The notes: generated from the letters alone by a model not told the origin. Counted from the first letter of the stretch, positions 31,684 through 44,554 are shown. The stretch: 64,000 bases of DNA from Adineta steineri (GCA_905250115.1 CAJNOI010000013.1:545788-609787), one strand, 5' to 3'. A program made the numbers and translations.

Positions 31684-32880
31684 TCAGTCCGAATAATAAT
31701 TAAGTACTTTTGCACGTTCTCGTTGACAATGTATACAACGACAGTCAGGTAATGGTGTTGCATATAAACTATTACGATAATGTGAACCTGGTTGTTGTTC
31801 TAATAGTGGTTTTTGTTGATATTCATCTGTTAGCATAACTCGCTGATGTACACTTGGATAATTACTTCTATCAAATGCTGTATGATGGGCATTCATTGGG
31901 GATACACCACGACTCGTTGTTGGATTTTCAGTTTGCATAGAACGTGCTTTTTTTTCGATAGGAGGTAAATATATACGAGGTGGTTCTGCTAGATAAGGAA
32001 AATTGCAAGGCGAATTGTAAGGCGGATAATCATAAGGATTAGTATAGGGTTGATAGGTATATCCTGAGTAAGGATAGACTGGATATTGCGGTAGTGGTTG
32101 TAGTCGTGGTGGAGAAGGTGCAGGTAAGCTATATAATTGTGGCATGGGTTGTGCAGGGACTGTTACGAGTGGATTTGGTTTCGGAACAAAATGATATACT
32201 TCTAATCGACTTAGATCGACATCTTTTTTCTCTGTATTAACGACATTAGGTTGTGTGAGTTCGTACATCTGCGGAGCTGCGCCTACATGAGGAATATGAT
32301 TACTCGTAGGTATTGGCTGTTGTGGTATAACTGGAATATAATTACTCGTAGGTATTGGCTGTTGTGGTATAACTGGAAAATAATTTGTTGTAGGAACAGG
32401 AGCTGCCACCGGCGGATAATATGGTGTTGTATAAGGATAATACTGACCCGTATAATATGGATCTGAAGATGCTAGAACCGGCTGATAATAAGGATCCATA
32501 GTATTAGAATATGGGTATTCAGCAACTACTGGCTGTTGTGTTAAATCAGGATTAACTGGCTGTTGTATTAGATCAGGATTACCGTGGTGTACGGTTTCGG
32601 ACACAGGGTTATTAGAAGTTGTATCTTTTGGTTCATTATAATTTGGATAATAATATTTTGGTATAAGGGGAAGACTATTAGATGCTTGATTATTAATAGT
32701 AGGAGGTACTTCTTGTTCTGCTTCAAAATTCGAAGGATATTGATTATTTTGTTGTATTTCAGTTTCACGTATAGCCGGTGGCATCAACAAAGCACGATAC
32801 TGTGCTGACGGATCATAAGTATTTGTATGAGCAGCACGTTGTAGAGGTGATCGACTGACATACGGTAAATTTCGTTCCAT
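31684..32880 (-). CDS. Pro/Tyr/Gln-rich protein of unknown function
   Basis: A single-exon frame of 398 residues. Most of it is low-complexity and rich in Pro, Tyr, Gln and Asn, so it is probably disordered. It holds in-frame tandem duplications: a 14-residue unit (VIPQQPIPTSNYIP) whose DNA is repeated perfectly with a 42-bp period around 32298-32382, and a 9-residue unit (NPDL-x-QQPV-type) from a 27-bp DNA repeat near 32527-32580. The C-terminus is different: a compact CRCIHCQRERAKVL motif that could bind metal. No signal peptide or membrane segment is present. No family recognised; a condensate-forming or structural protein is possible but speculative. Confidence 0.65.
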   Translation of the reverse strand: MERNLPYVSRSPLQRAAHTNTYDPSAQYRALLMPPAIRETEIQQNNQYPSNFEAEQEVPPTINNQASNSLPLIPKYYYPNYNEPKDTTSNNPVSETVHHGNPDLIQQPVNPDLTQQPVVAEYPYSNTMDPYYQPVLASSDPYYTGQYYPYTTPYYPPVAAPVPTTNYFPVIPQQPIPTSNYIPVIPQQPIPTSNHIPHVGAAPQMYELTQPNVVNTEKKDVDLSRLEVYHFVPKPNPLVTVPAQPMPQLYSLPAPSPPRLQPLPQYPVYPYSGYTYQPYTNPYDYPPYNSPCNFPYLAEPPRIYLPPIEKKARSMQTENPTTSRGVSPMNAHHTAFDRSNYPSVHQRVMLTDEYQQKPLLEQQPGSHYRNSLYATPLPDCRCIHCQRERAKVLNYYSD

Positions 32881-33416
32881 TCGTTACCTTCAAAATTAAT
32901 GTTTTCATTTTTTTTTCTTCTTCTCACTTTCGGAAGAAGAAAAAAAGAAACTATCGAATCATTTAAAGTGTTTTTTTGTGTTTAAGTAACAGTTGCAACT
33001 GTAATAATAACAATAACAATAACATCATTTCGATTTATATAAAATCAAAAAGTGTCACGCTTTCTTTTTCTTTTCGTTACTAACAACAAGTCAGATACAA
33101 TTAATTCACAAACTATTGAGTATTACAAAAACATTTCTTTTCATAGTGTATACACACAACCACACCTTTTCTCCTTGAAAATTATGTTAAATTATGCTTT
33201 TCGACGTCTTTAAAGTTTTCAAATTAATATATAACAAAAACTTATCATATTTTTCTATTATGTATATATTTGTTTATATAGTTTAAGTATGTAATTTCTC
33301 TTACATAATCATGACATCTCTTATATCGATATACAAATGTCGCGATTATTATTTTTTCTTTCTGTCGTATAAATAACAACTTAATTATAACAAGAATAAC
33401 ACTTTTTTTATTATGT
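32881..33416. other. Intergenic stretch
   Basis: AT-rich DNA with a short (AATAAC)n-like run near 33005. No genes recognised. Confidence 0.4.
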
Positions 33417-33785
33417 CTATCGTTTTCCTGAACAATCGCCATAACATAAACAACATTTAAGAAGCATAGCAGCTACATCATCATCAAAATATTCTCGTAT
33501 TTTATGATAAAAATCTAAACATTGTTTTACATTTTGAATAGTTTTTGGATCTTTTGTGCCAGGATATTCAATACGAACAGGTGCTGATTGATTTTTTATT
33601 TGTAATTTACGACCTGATCCAATATCTTTTGAATTGATTGTATCTATAGATAAATCTGATTTAATATTTTTTGAATTAATTGTATTCATAGATAAATCTG
33701 ATTCAATATTTTTTGATTTGATTGTATCTATAGATAAACCTAAATCAAGTTTTAATATAAAATAATAATGAAATACTTTTTTCAT
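33417..33785 (-). CDS. Small unknown protein with a 14-residue tandem repeat
   Basis: A frame of 122 residues. Residues about 17-58 are three tandem copies of a 14-residue unit (LSIDTIKSKNIESD, LSMNTINSKNIKSD, LSIDTINSKDIGSG), visible in the DNA as a 42-bp repeat. The C-terminal third is globular-looking and ends with a cysteine cluster (LLKCCLCYGDCSGKR). The first 16 residues are hydrophobic and could be a weak signal, or the GTATTT...GATTTAG just after the ATG could be an intron; I cannot decide. It lies 57 bp downstream of the stop of the next gene on the same strand. Confidence 0.5.
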   Translation of the reverse strand: MKKVFHYYFILKLDLGLSIDTIKSKNIESDLSMNTINSKNIKSDLSIDTINSKDIGSGRKLQIKNQSAPVRIEYPGTKDPKTIQNVKQCLDFYHKIREYFDDDVAAMLLKCCLCYGDCSGKR

Positions 33786-33842
33786 TTTCTTGATTATTTT
33801 GATTATCTATTAATAAAATCAAATATATAAAATCAAAAGAAA

Positions 33843-34759
33843 TCATTTTATTAGACCTCGTAATGGAAGTCTAGTGGAACTATAACTATTTGATTGAAGA
33901 TCATCACTTTGTTGACTACTAAATGAATGTTGAGATTCTGATAAACCTTTACTTTTTAATTGTTTAGGAATAATATTATTAGGTAAATCAAGAATAGATT
34001 TTGATTGTTGAGATTTTATATCTTCAGATAATGATAAATTATCATGATCGTGTGTAGATGATTTTTTCGGAAGATTATTATCATCGAAATCAGTCATTGC
34101 TTCTTTCTAATGAAAAAAATAAGATAATATATTTATTTGAATTATAAAAAATCTTCTTACTATAATATCTGTACTTAACCATTGAATAAGATCATTTGGT
34201 GTTAACCATGGACTTTTACACATTATTTGTCGAATTAATGATGGAAGACAACAATATAAAAGAGATATTTCTTCATGAGAAATTTTATATCGAACTTTAT
34301 TAAGTATAGAATTTGTAATCATTTGTATACAATTATCTGATGGTATTGATAAATATTGAATATGACTTGTTTGTTTATTTAAAATAGGTTTCATAGGAGC
34401 AGTATTTACATCAATGCAACAATCATTGACTGATATTGTATTGCAATAAGGTTGTTTTCCATAACATTTAATTGGTGTTGGATGATTATTGACAATACAT
34501 GGTGAATAACAGTGTTTGTATGTGTTTGGTAAACATCTTCTAGAAATATAAGATAATAAAATTTATCAATGTTATATAAATTTCAAAATTTTGAAAATAA
34601 AATTTCGTATTTATGAAAAATTAAAAAATGCTTACACCCATTCACGTACTGTTGTGAAAAAGTACCATATTCATGAGTACGATTACAATAACGTTCTCGA
34701 AGGATTGCTCGACACTTTTCCGCAATCAAATTAGATTTTAATGTTGATGTTTTATTCAT
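33843..34759 (-). CDS. Unknown protein with Cys-rich N-terminal region
   Basis: Three exons (34638-34759, 34161-34539, 33843-34106) join to 254 residues; the first donor must be GTGTAA rather than the nearby GTAAG, which would create a stop. Residues about 15-85 contain spaced cysteines (RCLPNTYKHCYSPC, CYGKQPYC, DCCID), followed by a helical segment (HEEISLLYCCLPSLIRQIM) and a Ser/Gln-rich disordered tail. No signal peptide is obvious. No family recognised. The small gene at 33417 follows only 57 bp after its stop on the same strand, so the two may be transcribed together. Confidence 0.6.
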
Positions 34760-35084
34760 TAGATTCTTATAAATAATTATTTTTTTTAATGAAAAAATAT
34801 CATAAATTTTGTAATAAATATTAACTTAAACAATAATTACAATTGTTTTAGAACTCGGAATAGTGGAAAAAATAAAGAATTTTCATTGCGAAATTACGCG
34901 CTGGATTAGATAAAATCAATTCAATCTTTATATTTAGAATGTAAATCAATTCAAAGAGTTGATACTATCAATGATCATGATACAAATTCACTATGTGTTG
35001 TTTTCTTCATATGAAAAGCACTATAGATACTGTATTACTCCTGGTCCATTGAATGACACTTTTAAACTAAGGTAGATTTTATTA
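34760..35084. other. Intergenic stretch
   Basis: AT-rich 5' flank of the Cys-rich protein gene; nothing recognised. Confidence 0.4.
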
Positions 35085-35425
35085 GAAATACAAAATTGTA
35101 AAATACGATTCATTCATCATGATGTCCTATAGGTTTATCGCCAGTAGGGACTAATTACTGTATGGCAATCCTTGACGTCATCCATTTTAGCGGATACGAC
35201 GTATTTTACCAGTCTATTATCGTCGTCAATTAATCTTAATTTTCTTTTCTTGATTATGTATACTATAGTTTCTACTTTCGATATCGTCTTTTCAACTGCC
35301 CGTTAGTATTCTTCAGAATTCATATTTCTGAGGCGTATAGTACTACGCTGAAGACACACGTTGTTTGAATCTCGAAACATGCGATAGTACTTTTTAATCT
35401 TATAAGTATATCTACAAAACTAATG
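35085..35425 (-). mobile_element. Decayed LINE (non-LTR retrotransposon) reverse-transcriptase 3' end
   Basis: On the minus strand, about 35270-35420 reads CFEIQTTCVFSVVLYASEI and then a stop where the family has Trp, followed by ILKNTNGQLKRR. This matches the well-known RT-downstream pattern (T-C-V-x-S-V-L-L-Y-G-x-E-x-W-x-L). Further downstream (about 35095-35160) a different frame resembles the terminal W-x-P-x-G-x-R-x-x-G-R-P segment (LVPTGDKPIGHHDE). Stops and frameshifts show it is inactive. The clade cannot be fixed. Confidence 0.5.
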
Positions 35426-35977
35426 TTATAAAATTTATTCACTAACAGAAGCATTAAATGTAATGAGAGGTATTATTTAATTTTTGATTAATAGGAAAAT
35501 TTCTATCAATATAGAAACACATCTGTTTTTGTCAATTAAATAAAGAATAATTCAATGAACATTAATATTGTTATTTCTTTTTTTTTGCCAACGGTAAAAA
35601 TCTTGCGTGATATAGTTATGTCGATAAAGATATTTTTTATCATTAGACAAAAATAATTTAAACAATTTAGATCTTTACTTAGTTTTATCTTACACGATTT
35701 GCGTGACATAAAAAATCGTTTGATCTCTTCGAATACTCATTCTATTTATCGAGAAAATGAACATAATTATATAATTAACTAATTTAATTGTTAATATTTT
35801 TTTTAGAAATAAAAAAATTTCTTACGAACAAACAATAAAAATAAATAATTATATCTACAACCATACATACATACAAATTTTGTTAAGCTTTTGAGCAAGA
35901 ATATAATAAATAAAGCAGTAAACACAACATCAGAAAAAGAAAAGGAAAATTTGATATGTGCAATAACATTCATCATT
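35426..35977. other. Intergenic stretch
   Basis: AT-rich DNA between the LINE relic and the GPCR stop; no recognisable features. Confidence 0.4.
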
Positions 35978-37880
35978 TTATGTGGTAAGCTCATAATGTT
36001 GTTGAAGATTTCTGTTAGGATTATTATGATTCATAAAATCATATTCTCGTTCAATTGAATAACGTGGACTTCTTCGTTGATATCTTAGACGTCTTAACGA
36101 CGGAAGAGATGAAATTGATGTTGTTGTTGTTGCACTACTACTATGTCGAGTATCAACTTGACGAACTTTTCCATAAGATTGATTGATTGGAAATGGATTT
36201 ATTTGATTCGTAATACTTTGTTCATTAACATTAATATCACTCGATAGAATTTCTTTTATATTTTGTTCATGTTGATTATTAAAAAGTACTTGTTTTCGTT
36301 TCAATCGATTTAAACAACAACAATAAATATTTGTAAATTCTGATCGAAATTTTGCTCCATATATAATAAACATAATAAATGTTGTTGCTGCATTTAATGT
36401 TGCACATAAATTAGCAATTGAATGAAATTTTCGTAAAAGAAATGGTGGTTTTTCATTGATAAACATTTTTGCACTTATTAACCACATTATTGATATAGTA
36501 GCTGATGGTAAACGAAATACAAGAAGTAATATTGTTGTTGCTAGTAGCATTACCGTTACACCTAAAACAAAAAAATAAATAACTTCAATATTGTCTATTC
36601 TACCTGAATTAAAAAGTCATTTGGTAAAAATTAAAATTCTTCATTTCACTTAATTATAGTAATGACTAGTAAAATTCATCTTTTCCTCGAGAGAATTTTA
36701 GTAATATACTGATGCTTATCAAACTATATTTAATTTTTAGCTTTAAACATGATCTAGGTCTAATCTGACAGATTTTCATTCTCATTCTTTAAATATCTTT
36801 GAAATACAAGGCATATTGTCTTACGAAGAAGTTTCTAGAAAGATATATTTTTAAAATTCCTCTAATTTTTGTTCTGAATAAATAAAACATATAACTTTTT
36901 ATTTTCTTGTTTATATGAATAAGAAAACTCTGAATCATTTCTATCTAAAAAACAACATTTTTTCTTCTTATACCCTGTTTAGTAGGTGATGGTGCTCTAT
37001 ATTCTGCTGAGCGTTGTTCAAGTAATCGAATTGATATAAGTAATTTTCTATTAAGTATGATAATAATTGTTAATGGAATAACATAAACACCAAGTGCATT
37101 AATTAAAACATAAGTCCATCGAAAAATAGAATTTTTTCCTAATTTACTTAATATATAACGATAGTTCTTTTTATTAGTATTTGCAAAAAGTATTTCATTT
37201 AAAGCAGTTTCTTCATGTGGTTCATATTCTAATACAAGTGGAAATGCATAAAAAATACCAATTATAAAAATAATTAATGTTACACATCGAGCATTTTTCA
37301 TTGTACAATAAATTGGACCGACAAATGGACGACAAATCACTTAATTATAAACAATATATATATAGATTTTTAATTAATATAAATAAATTTAATCTTACTT
37401 ATCCATCGATCAATTGTAAAAGCTACACAAAGCCATACACTAAGTACACGACCTGTTGTACTAATTGCACCTAAAGTTCGATTATTATATCATATAAATT
37501 ATATGAAATATTTCATTTAATATTTTACCTGCAATGATAAGTAATTTTGTATAGGCATATGTTCGTGGTAAATCATAATCAGGTATTTCAAGTGGATATG
37601 CATTTAATATATAACCAGGTAAAAGAAAAAGACAAGTCGTAAAATCACTTAAGCATAAACCAGCTAAATAAACGTATGTTGATAAACGCATTACTCGACG
37701 AATTAAAATTGAAAAACTAAGTGCATTACTAACAATACCGAGAAGACAAATAATTAATCCACATACACCATTAACATAATGATCAAATGGATTACGTGCA
37801 AGTGATTGTGATTTACGAATTGATGATAATACATCGCTATCGATAACAAAATCTTCGTCAGTTAAATTTAACGATGACAT
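35978..37880 (-). CDS. Class A (rhodopsin-like) GPCR, FMRFamide/neuropeptide-receptor-like
   Basis: Four exons (37529-37880, 37399-37470, 36974-37339, 35978-36561) join to 457 residues with seven hydrophobic segments. Seen: an N-glycosylation site (NLT, residue 5); TM1 with GIVSNALSF; TM2 with CLSDF; TM3 ending in FTIDRW (residues 135-140, in place of DRY); and TM7 with NLCATLNAATTFIMFIIYGAKFR-type sequence, where the N-x-x-x-FIIYG-x-KFR pattern is typical of invertebrate FMRFamide-receptor relatives. The intracellular tail of about 100 residues is Ser/Arg-rich. It should be a plasma-membrane receptor coupling to G proteins, probably for a peptide. The ligand cannot be inferred. Confidence 0.88.
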
Positions 37881-40415
37881 AATTATGATTGGTTTCTTTC
37901 GTACATAATCTATAATGTGATTTTAAAAATATTAAAAAGAAAAAAACAATAATTTCACTCCTAATAATATAATACAAATAGTTGGTATAATTCAGTATTT
38001 ATGATAATTTAATTTCAAGAAGAAAAAAACATTTTTTCTTCCTCATAAAAAAAGTTGCTAATTAGTTTTTTTCTAACACTCTATTAGTATATTATCATAT
38101 AGTCGATGACAGGCTTAACTTAACTATAACTGTCGAAGAATAAAACATCATAATGACAGACACGAGAACGTAGACAGAAACTAAGAAATAGTAACGATAA
38201 ATCTATGCTTGTTATGAATCACTTTCGAAGGATTTCTTTTCTCTACTGTTATATAAAGAAAAGTTAACTTAATCAATTTTTATTTATATACTTAGGATCA
38301 TTCAAAATTACTAGCGTTAATATCTTATGAAATATTCATCGGAAGTTTCTTTGTTTATGTAGTCATTTATCGCCATTCATTTACTATCATTATAAGAAAA
38401 TCTGTTTTGTTAACGAATATGATTGTGCTACTAACGTTGAATGAGTCTGCTTTGAATAATCTTTACTAGAAATATAATAGAAAGCTATGGTTTTCACTAT
38501 CAAAAAGCAGAGATATAGATGAAAGGTTTTTTGCATGTATCTTTCTTGAAAACAAACCTGTATTATGTGAGTTATTTACAGTGAGTTTTTGATTATCAAA
38601 TGTGTGTTTCAATTATCAAATGAAAATTTATTACCTACGCAAGATTATTATATAGAAATTTAATTATTTAAAAATTATAAATATTCTAATCGAATCTTTC
38701 AGACAATCTTCTGGCGATTCCTGTAAAAAGAACCAGGTCTTTTACTCTTCTTTAATTAAAAAAAGAACATTTTTCTGACAGTTAGGAAACTAAACGAAAA
38801 AATCTTTCGAAATCATACATATATAATTCAATGCATTGCTATTTCTTCTCTTCTAATAATTAAAGTTTCATATTATTCTAATTTATTTCTATCGAAAATT
38901 ATCCAAAAATATACTCACACAGCGTTAATGCTACTGTCACATCTCATAATAAAGCCGACCTTCTGGAAAGTTTAATATGATAATATTAGTCGAATACTGA
39001 TGAAATAACATCAGAAAATATAGAATATCATTTGATCAGTATATAATGAGAAAAAAAAAGGAAAAATTTTTTGAGCTTCCTTATAAGAAAATAAGAGAAT
39101 GACGACACTAATTTTAGATTGCCTTAAGTATAAACATCTAATATCATATCTTTTATTATTTCCTTCCATTTTCTTCTCTTTTTACTAGCACAAAAATAAA
39201 AATACTACAACATTAAATAAGTAGAAATTATTATTGTCTATGAATGTAGGAGTAATAGTCTGATGAAATAAACAAAACATCATTTTTAATATAACTTACA
39301 TACTTAGTCAATCATTATGGTATATTAGAATACTTTTGTTAAATATTTATTTGACTTTTTCTCATATTTAAAGACTTATTTTAATGATCTTTTGCATAAT
39401 GTATAGATTGAACACAGAAAAACAGATCTGTTTTTGATTGACATGCAACAAATATGAACTAATATAATTAACTAGAAAATATTAATGTATTCTAACAAAA
39501 TTCTTTCAAAGAAAACTAAAGATCAAAAAAGAAAAAGGACATTCTCTCTAATAAACAGAATTATTTCAAACATGTCTAACTATCTATTCAAGCTAGATAT
39601 AGACAGATAATCGATTTTTCTTTTCTATCTACTAAGAAAATCTTTTACATTTCGCACTTGCATGATAGTTGTTTTCTCAGAAAAATATATTCGTGCTAAG
39701 AATAAATACATATGACACATGTCTCGGAATGGATATAGTGTAAAAGACGTCAATAAAGCCCTTATGGATTCACACAGCAACTACATTATTATGTTAGAGA
39801 TAAAAAAGAAGAACCTTTCTAATTTGTCTCTTCCATAATCGCTTGCTTTATGTCTTAAAAGAACAAATGTAGAATTAGAAGAAAAAAAGAGAAAATATAT
39901 ATGATTATATATAAAAGAAAAAGTTTGCAATGTACTATTTAACATTTATATTCATATTGAATTCTATTTTTGTATAAATACACAATGTAGTTCATTAGTA
40001 TCATTTTAAAAAATATGTATTAGAATTTTATTGAAGCGAGAGAATTTTTAAGAAATAACTATGAATTAGTGACATCTGTTAGTTTTATCAATATTGAAAA
40101 ACAATACAATGTATGAATTAATTTTTAAATAAAAAATTTCAAGTTTATTATAGTTTAAATAGAATATTTTATATTATTACACCACCATAAACTCATCTGT
40201 TTGGAATGATTCATAATATATCCAATGAGTTGTCTGTCTCTTTCTGTTTCGTCGTCTTCTATCAAAAACAAAGTCCTACGCTATATACATACACAATATA
40301 TTCGTTCGTTCGTTGGTTCATTCATTCATTGTGTGCACAAAATTTTTCGTTATTATAATCACAATCGTCTAGACTTTTTTGTTTCTTCTGTCTATCTTTA
40401 AATATATTCTCTAAG
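37881..40415. other. Gene-free stretch between divergent GPCR and TOP1
   Basis: About 2.5 kb of AT-rich DNA that must hold the promoters of both divergent genes. A GTTCGTTCGTTGGTTCATTC simple repeat lies at about 40303-40330, just upstream of TOP1. No further gene or element recognised. Confidence 0.4.
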
Positions 40416-43400
40416 ATGAGTATAGCAAGTCCAAAATTACCACCTGTTGTTCTTACAACAAATAATAATAGCAAAAATCAAACAAATTCATCTTCAACAT
40501 CTATTAAAAAAGAATTTAATAATATTTCATCACGAATATCAAATGGAAATGAGACAAAATTAACTATTATTCATAAGAAGGAACCTATTCATGATTCACC
40601 ATCAAAACGAAAAAGTCGTGTTCTACATAGTAGTGAAGAATCGGATGACGATGATAAACCATTGGTAAGAACTATAGATACATATTACCTATCTATATAT
40701 ATACATTGGAAAATTCTTTTAGGCGAAAAAAGCAGCTGCTATGAATGGTTATCATTTAACAACGCCAGTCAATGGAAAAAAAGATTCTGTACCTGTAACA
40801 GATTCACTGAAAACACCTACAATTAAAAAAGAACCTAAGACTGAATCAACACCAACAACAGATTCTCCGAAAACTTCTATAGTGAAAAAAGAAACAACAA
40901 CAACAACACCAACTATCAAGAAAGAACCAAAATCAGAAACAACACCAGTGACTTTTAAAAAAGAACCATCACCACCCAAACGTAAAAATTCAAATGTTGA
41001 ATCTGATGATGATATGCCATTAGTAAGATTCGTTTATTTATTTTTATTAACTTCATAATTGAAAAGTAATCATTTGTTATATATCGAGCCTATCTAATAA
41101 TTTAACTTACTACTGAAGATTATTTCAATCCTTCTGAGTAACATATATGTATCAAAGTTGTGCTAGAAGATATTACGATTTTCATACACTTGTTAGATAC
41201 AAATATCTTGTATTAAATTGAATTTCTTTTTCAGGCAAAAAAAGCTAAAAATCAAGCAGCTGCTCGAAAAAAATCGAATTCTACAACACCAGTTGTTGTA
41301 AAAAAAGAAAAGAAGTCAGATGTTAAACCATCATCAAAAAAGAAACTTTCCACAAAACCGTCATCGAACAAAATTAAAAACGAAAAAGTAACACCAACAT
41401 CATCACCAACTAAAGAAACAACTAGTAAACGTAAGAAAAAACAAGAAGAAGAAGAAGATATTTGGAGATGGTGGGAAGAAGAAAAATATACAGACGGTCG
41501 TAAATGGACAACACTTGAACATAAAGGTCCATTATTTCCACCTCTATATGAATCATTACCACACAATGTGAAATTTTTTTATAATGGTTTGTTAATTAAT
41601 TTTTTATACATATATTTTGAATAGAAAAATAAATCGAAATTTTTTCTTTTAGGTACGGAAGTTAAATTAAAAGATCCAGCTGAAGAAATTATGACATTTT
41701 ATGCCCGTATGTTGGAGCATGATTATACATCTAAAGATGTATTTAATAATAATTTTATGGCCGATTGGCGTAAATCAATGTCACAAGCTGAACGTGAATT
41801 AATAAAAGATATACGTAAATGTGATTTTACACAAGTTGCAAGTTATTTTAAAGAACAAACTGAACAACGTAAAGCTATGAGTAAAGAAGAGAAAAAAAAA
41901 CTAAGAGATGAAAATGAAAAAGTAAGAAAAGAATATGGTTATTGCATGTGGGATAAACATCGACAACCAGTTGGAAATTATAAAATTGAACCACCTGGAC
42001 TATTTCGTGGTCGTGGTGAACATCCTAAAATGGGTTGTGTTAAAAAACGTATTAGTCCAGAAGATATTATAATTAATATTGGTAAAGAAGCACATATACC
42101 AAAACCACCTGAAGGACATCATTGGAAAGAAGTTCGACATGATAATAAAGTATCATGGTTAGTTATGTGGACAGAAAATATTCGTGGAAATAATAAATAT
42201 ATTATGTTAAATGCATCATCACGTGTTAAGGTTTGTTTTATTTTGTTAATTATCCTTTTTTTTGAATGAATTTTATTTTGATAGGGTGAACGAGATTGGC
42301 AAAAATATGAAAAAGCTCGAAAACTTCATAAAATTATTGATAAAATACGTGAAAATTATCAAATCGATTGGAAAAGTAAAGAAATGCGTATACGTCAACG
42401 TGCTGTTGCACTATATTTTATTGACAAAGTAAATTATGAAAAAATAAGAGAATTTTGATTTATTTCTCTTATTTTAAGCTTGCACTTCGTGTTGGTAATG
42501 AAAAAGATGAAGACGAAGCTGATACAGTCGGTTGTTGTTCCTTACGTATCGAACATATTAAATTATACGATAAAATTGATGGCATTGGAGAGAATGTTGT
42601 TGAATTTGATTTTCTTGGCAAAGATAGTATCAGGTAAATTGTTTTTATATTGAAATTGACTCACTTTTCTGTTTTCTACAATCATCAGAAGTTTAAGTTA
42701 TCAGTTAGATATACTCACATAAAAGACAACGATTGTATGTTGATATATGAAAAGCTTCTTAGCTCTAGTAACAATTCTTGAAGAGCCATTTTGTTTATAA
42801 ATATCAATATATAGATCAAAAATGCTTATTATTTATTTTTCTTAAATAGATATACCAATAAAGTCAGTGTTGAATCACGTGTATATAAAAATTTAAAATT
42901 ATTTATGGAAAACAAAGAGGGTAATGATGAATTATTTGATCGTCTTCAAGTAAGAAAATGGATTATTTTTATTATATGTATAATATTGATTTGTTTTATT
43001 TTTCTCTAGACATCAAGTCTTAATCAATATTTAAGCGAATTGATGGATGGTCTTACAGCTAAAGTCTTTCGAACGTATAACGCTTCAAAGACACTTCAAG
43101 ATGAACTTGATTCACTCACAGAGTCATCGGCATCTATACCAGAAAAACTTCTCGCTTATAATCGTGCTAATCGTCAAGTTGCATTACTATGTAATCATCA
43201 ACGTGCTGTACCAAAAACATATGAAAAAAGCATGGAAACTCTTAAAGCTAAAGTAATAAAATAAATTTGTTTTTGTTTTGTAAGTCAAAATTTGTTTCTC
43301 TTTTGTTAAGATTGATGCAAAAAAATCTGAAGTTGATGAACAAAAATCAGAATATAAACGAGCATCAATAGAATATAAAGATACTAAAAGTCAATCAGCA

Positions 43401-43798
43401 CAAAAGAAAAAGGAACAAGCTGAAAAGAAATTACAGCGTTCAGAAGAAGCATTAAAAAAACTTGAAGTACAAGTAGTTGATCGAGAGGAAAATAAAGATA
43501 TTGCACTTGGTACATCTAAATTAAATTATCTTGATCCACGTATAAGTATAGCATGGTAAGTAAAGAATAGAAGAAAAAACCCATATTTCATTTATTTTAT
43601 TTAAGGTGTAAAAAATGGAATGTACCAACTGAAAAAATCTATTCTAAAACTCAACGAGATAAATTTCGTTGGGCTCTTGATATGGCAACAGCTGAGTATC
43701 ATTTCTATAATTATGAAGGTGAAATTGTTTTACGTAATGTTGATGAAACAAATAATGATGATGATGATGATGAACAACAAAATTCTGATGATGAATGA
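40416..43798 (+). CDS. TOP1: DNA topoisomerase I (type IB)
   Basis: Ten exons (40416-40664, 40723-41022, 41235-41586, 41653-42230, 42285-42428, 42479-42633, 42850-42949, 43010-43252, 43311-43555, 43606-43798) join to 852 residues. The N-terminal 250 residues are a charged, disordered nuclear region with repeated KKEP motifs and two S-E-S/D-D-D acidic patches that recur at exon ends. The core begins at [21 protein letters not shown] and includes [27 protein letters not shown] and [16 protein letters not shown] coiled linker follows. The C-terminal domain contains SKLNYLDPR with catalytic Tyr780, which forms the 3'-phosphotyrosyl DNA intermediate. It relaxes supercoils during transcription and replication in the nucleus. 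The acidic Asp/Glu tail extends slightly beyond the usual C-terminus. Confidence 0.97.
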
Positions 43799-44554
43799 TT
43801 TTTTTTTGTCTGATTTTTCTTTTCGTACTTTCTTTCTGATCATGCGAATAAATAAAGAGATTTATTTGCTCTGTTCATGTTTTTGCTTTTCTTTTTCTTC
43901 TTTTGTGTTTATCTCTTTCACTCGCCGCTTACAATGTTTTCTGTCTTGTTCTCATTATAATGTTATTCATACAGACTAATAAAGACGGAGAGTCTTGAAA
44001 GAAAAAAGAAACACAATAACTAAGAGAAAAAAATATATAGATCTCATTTTGATGAGAAAATTCTGAGATAACAAATAAATCGTTAATTTTGAGTGTTTTT
44101 TAAACGATTTTTATCTATCTGTTATTGATATATGCAAACATTGTTTTATTTGAATGTTGCTTTCGCCATCAGTCCGATTTGTTCTATATTTTTCATAAAA
44201 CATATGAAAGAAAAAAATAAAAATAAATTACATCAATTAACTATAATACATTGAAAGAAATAACATTTATAAAAGACAAGCAGGGCATGATTTTACAATG
44301 TTTTGCATCAATTCACATCATATTTTTTATTTTCTCATATTAGTCACCTGTATTACTTATGCTTTTACCATTGCTTTATATATTTATATATATAATGACT
44401 GTTTAGTATTCAATCAAATAGTACAGCTCGTTGGGTTAAGTTGATTATTATCTAAAATAATACAGCGATTCAAACCTCGATAAGCTATAGAAAAAAAAAT
44501 GAAATATCTTTTTATAATTGTATAGATTAATCAGAAAGGTAAATAACATAGACA
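43799..44554. other. Intergenic stretch
   Basis: The 3' flank of TOP1, with AATAAA at about 43848 and another near 43979. AT-rich, no other features. Confidence 0.4.

Noticed and set aside
40752..41566. Minus-strand frames overlapping TOP1 N-terminal exons
   Set aside because: Low-complexity antisense shadows of the Lys/Pro/Thr-rich TOP1 coding sequence.
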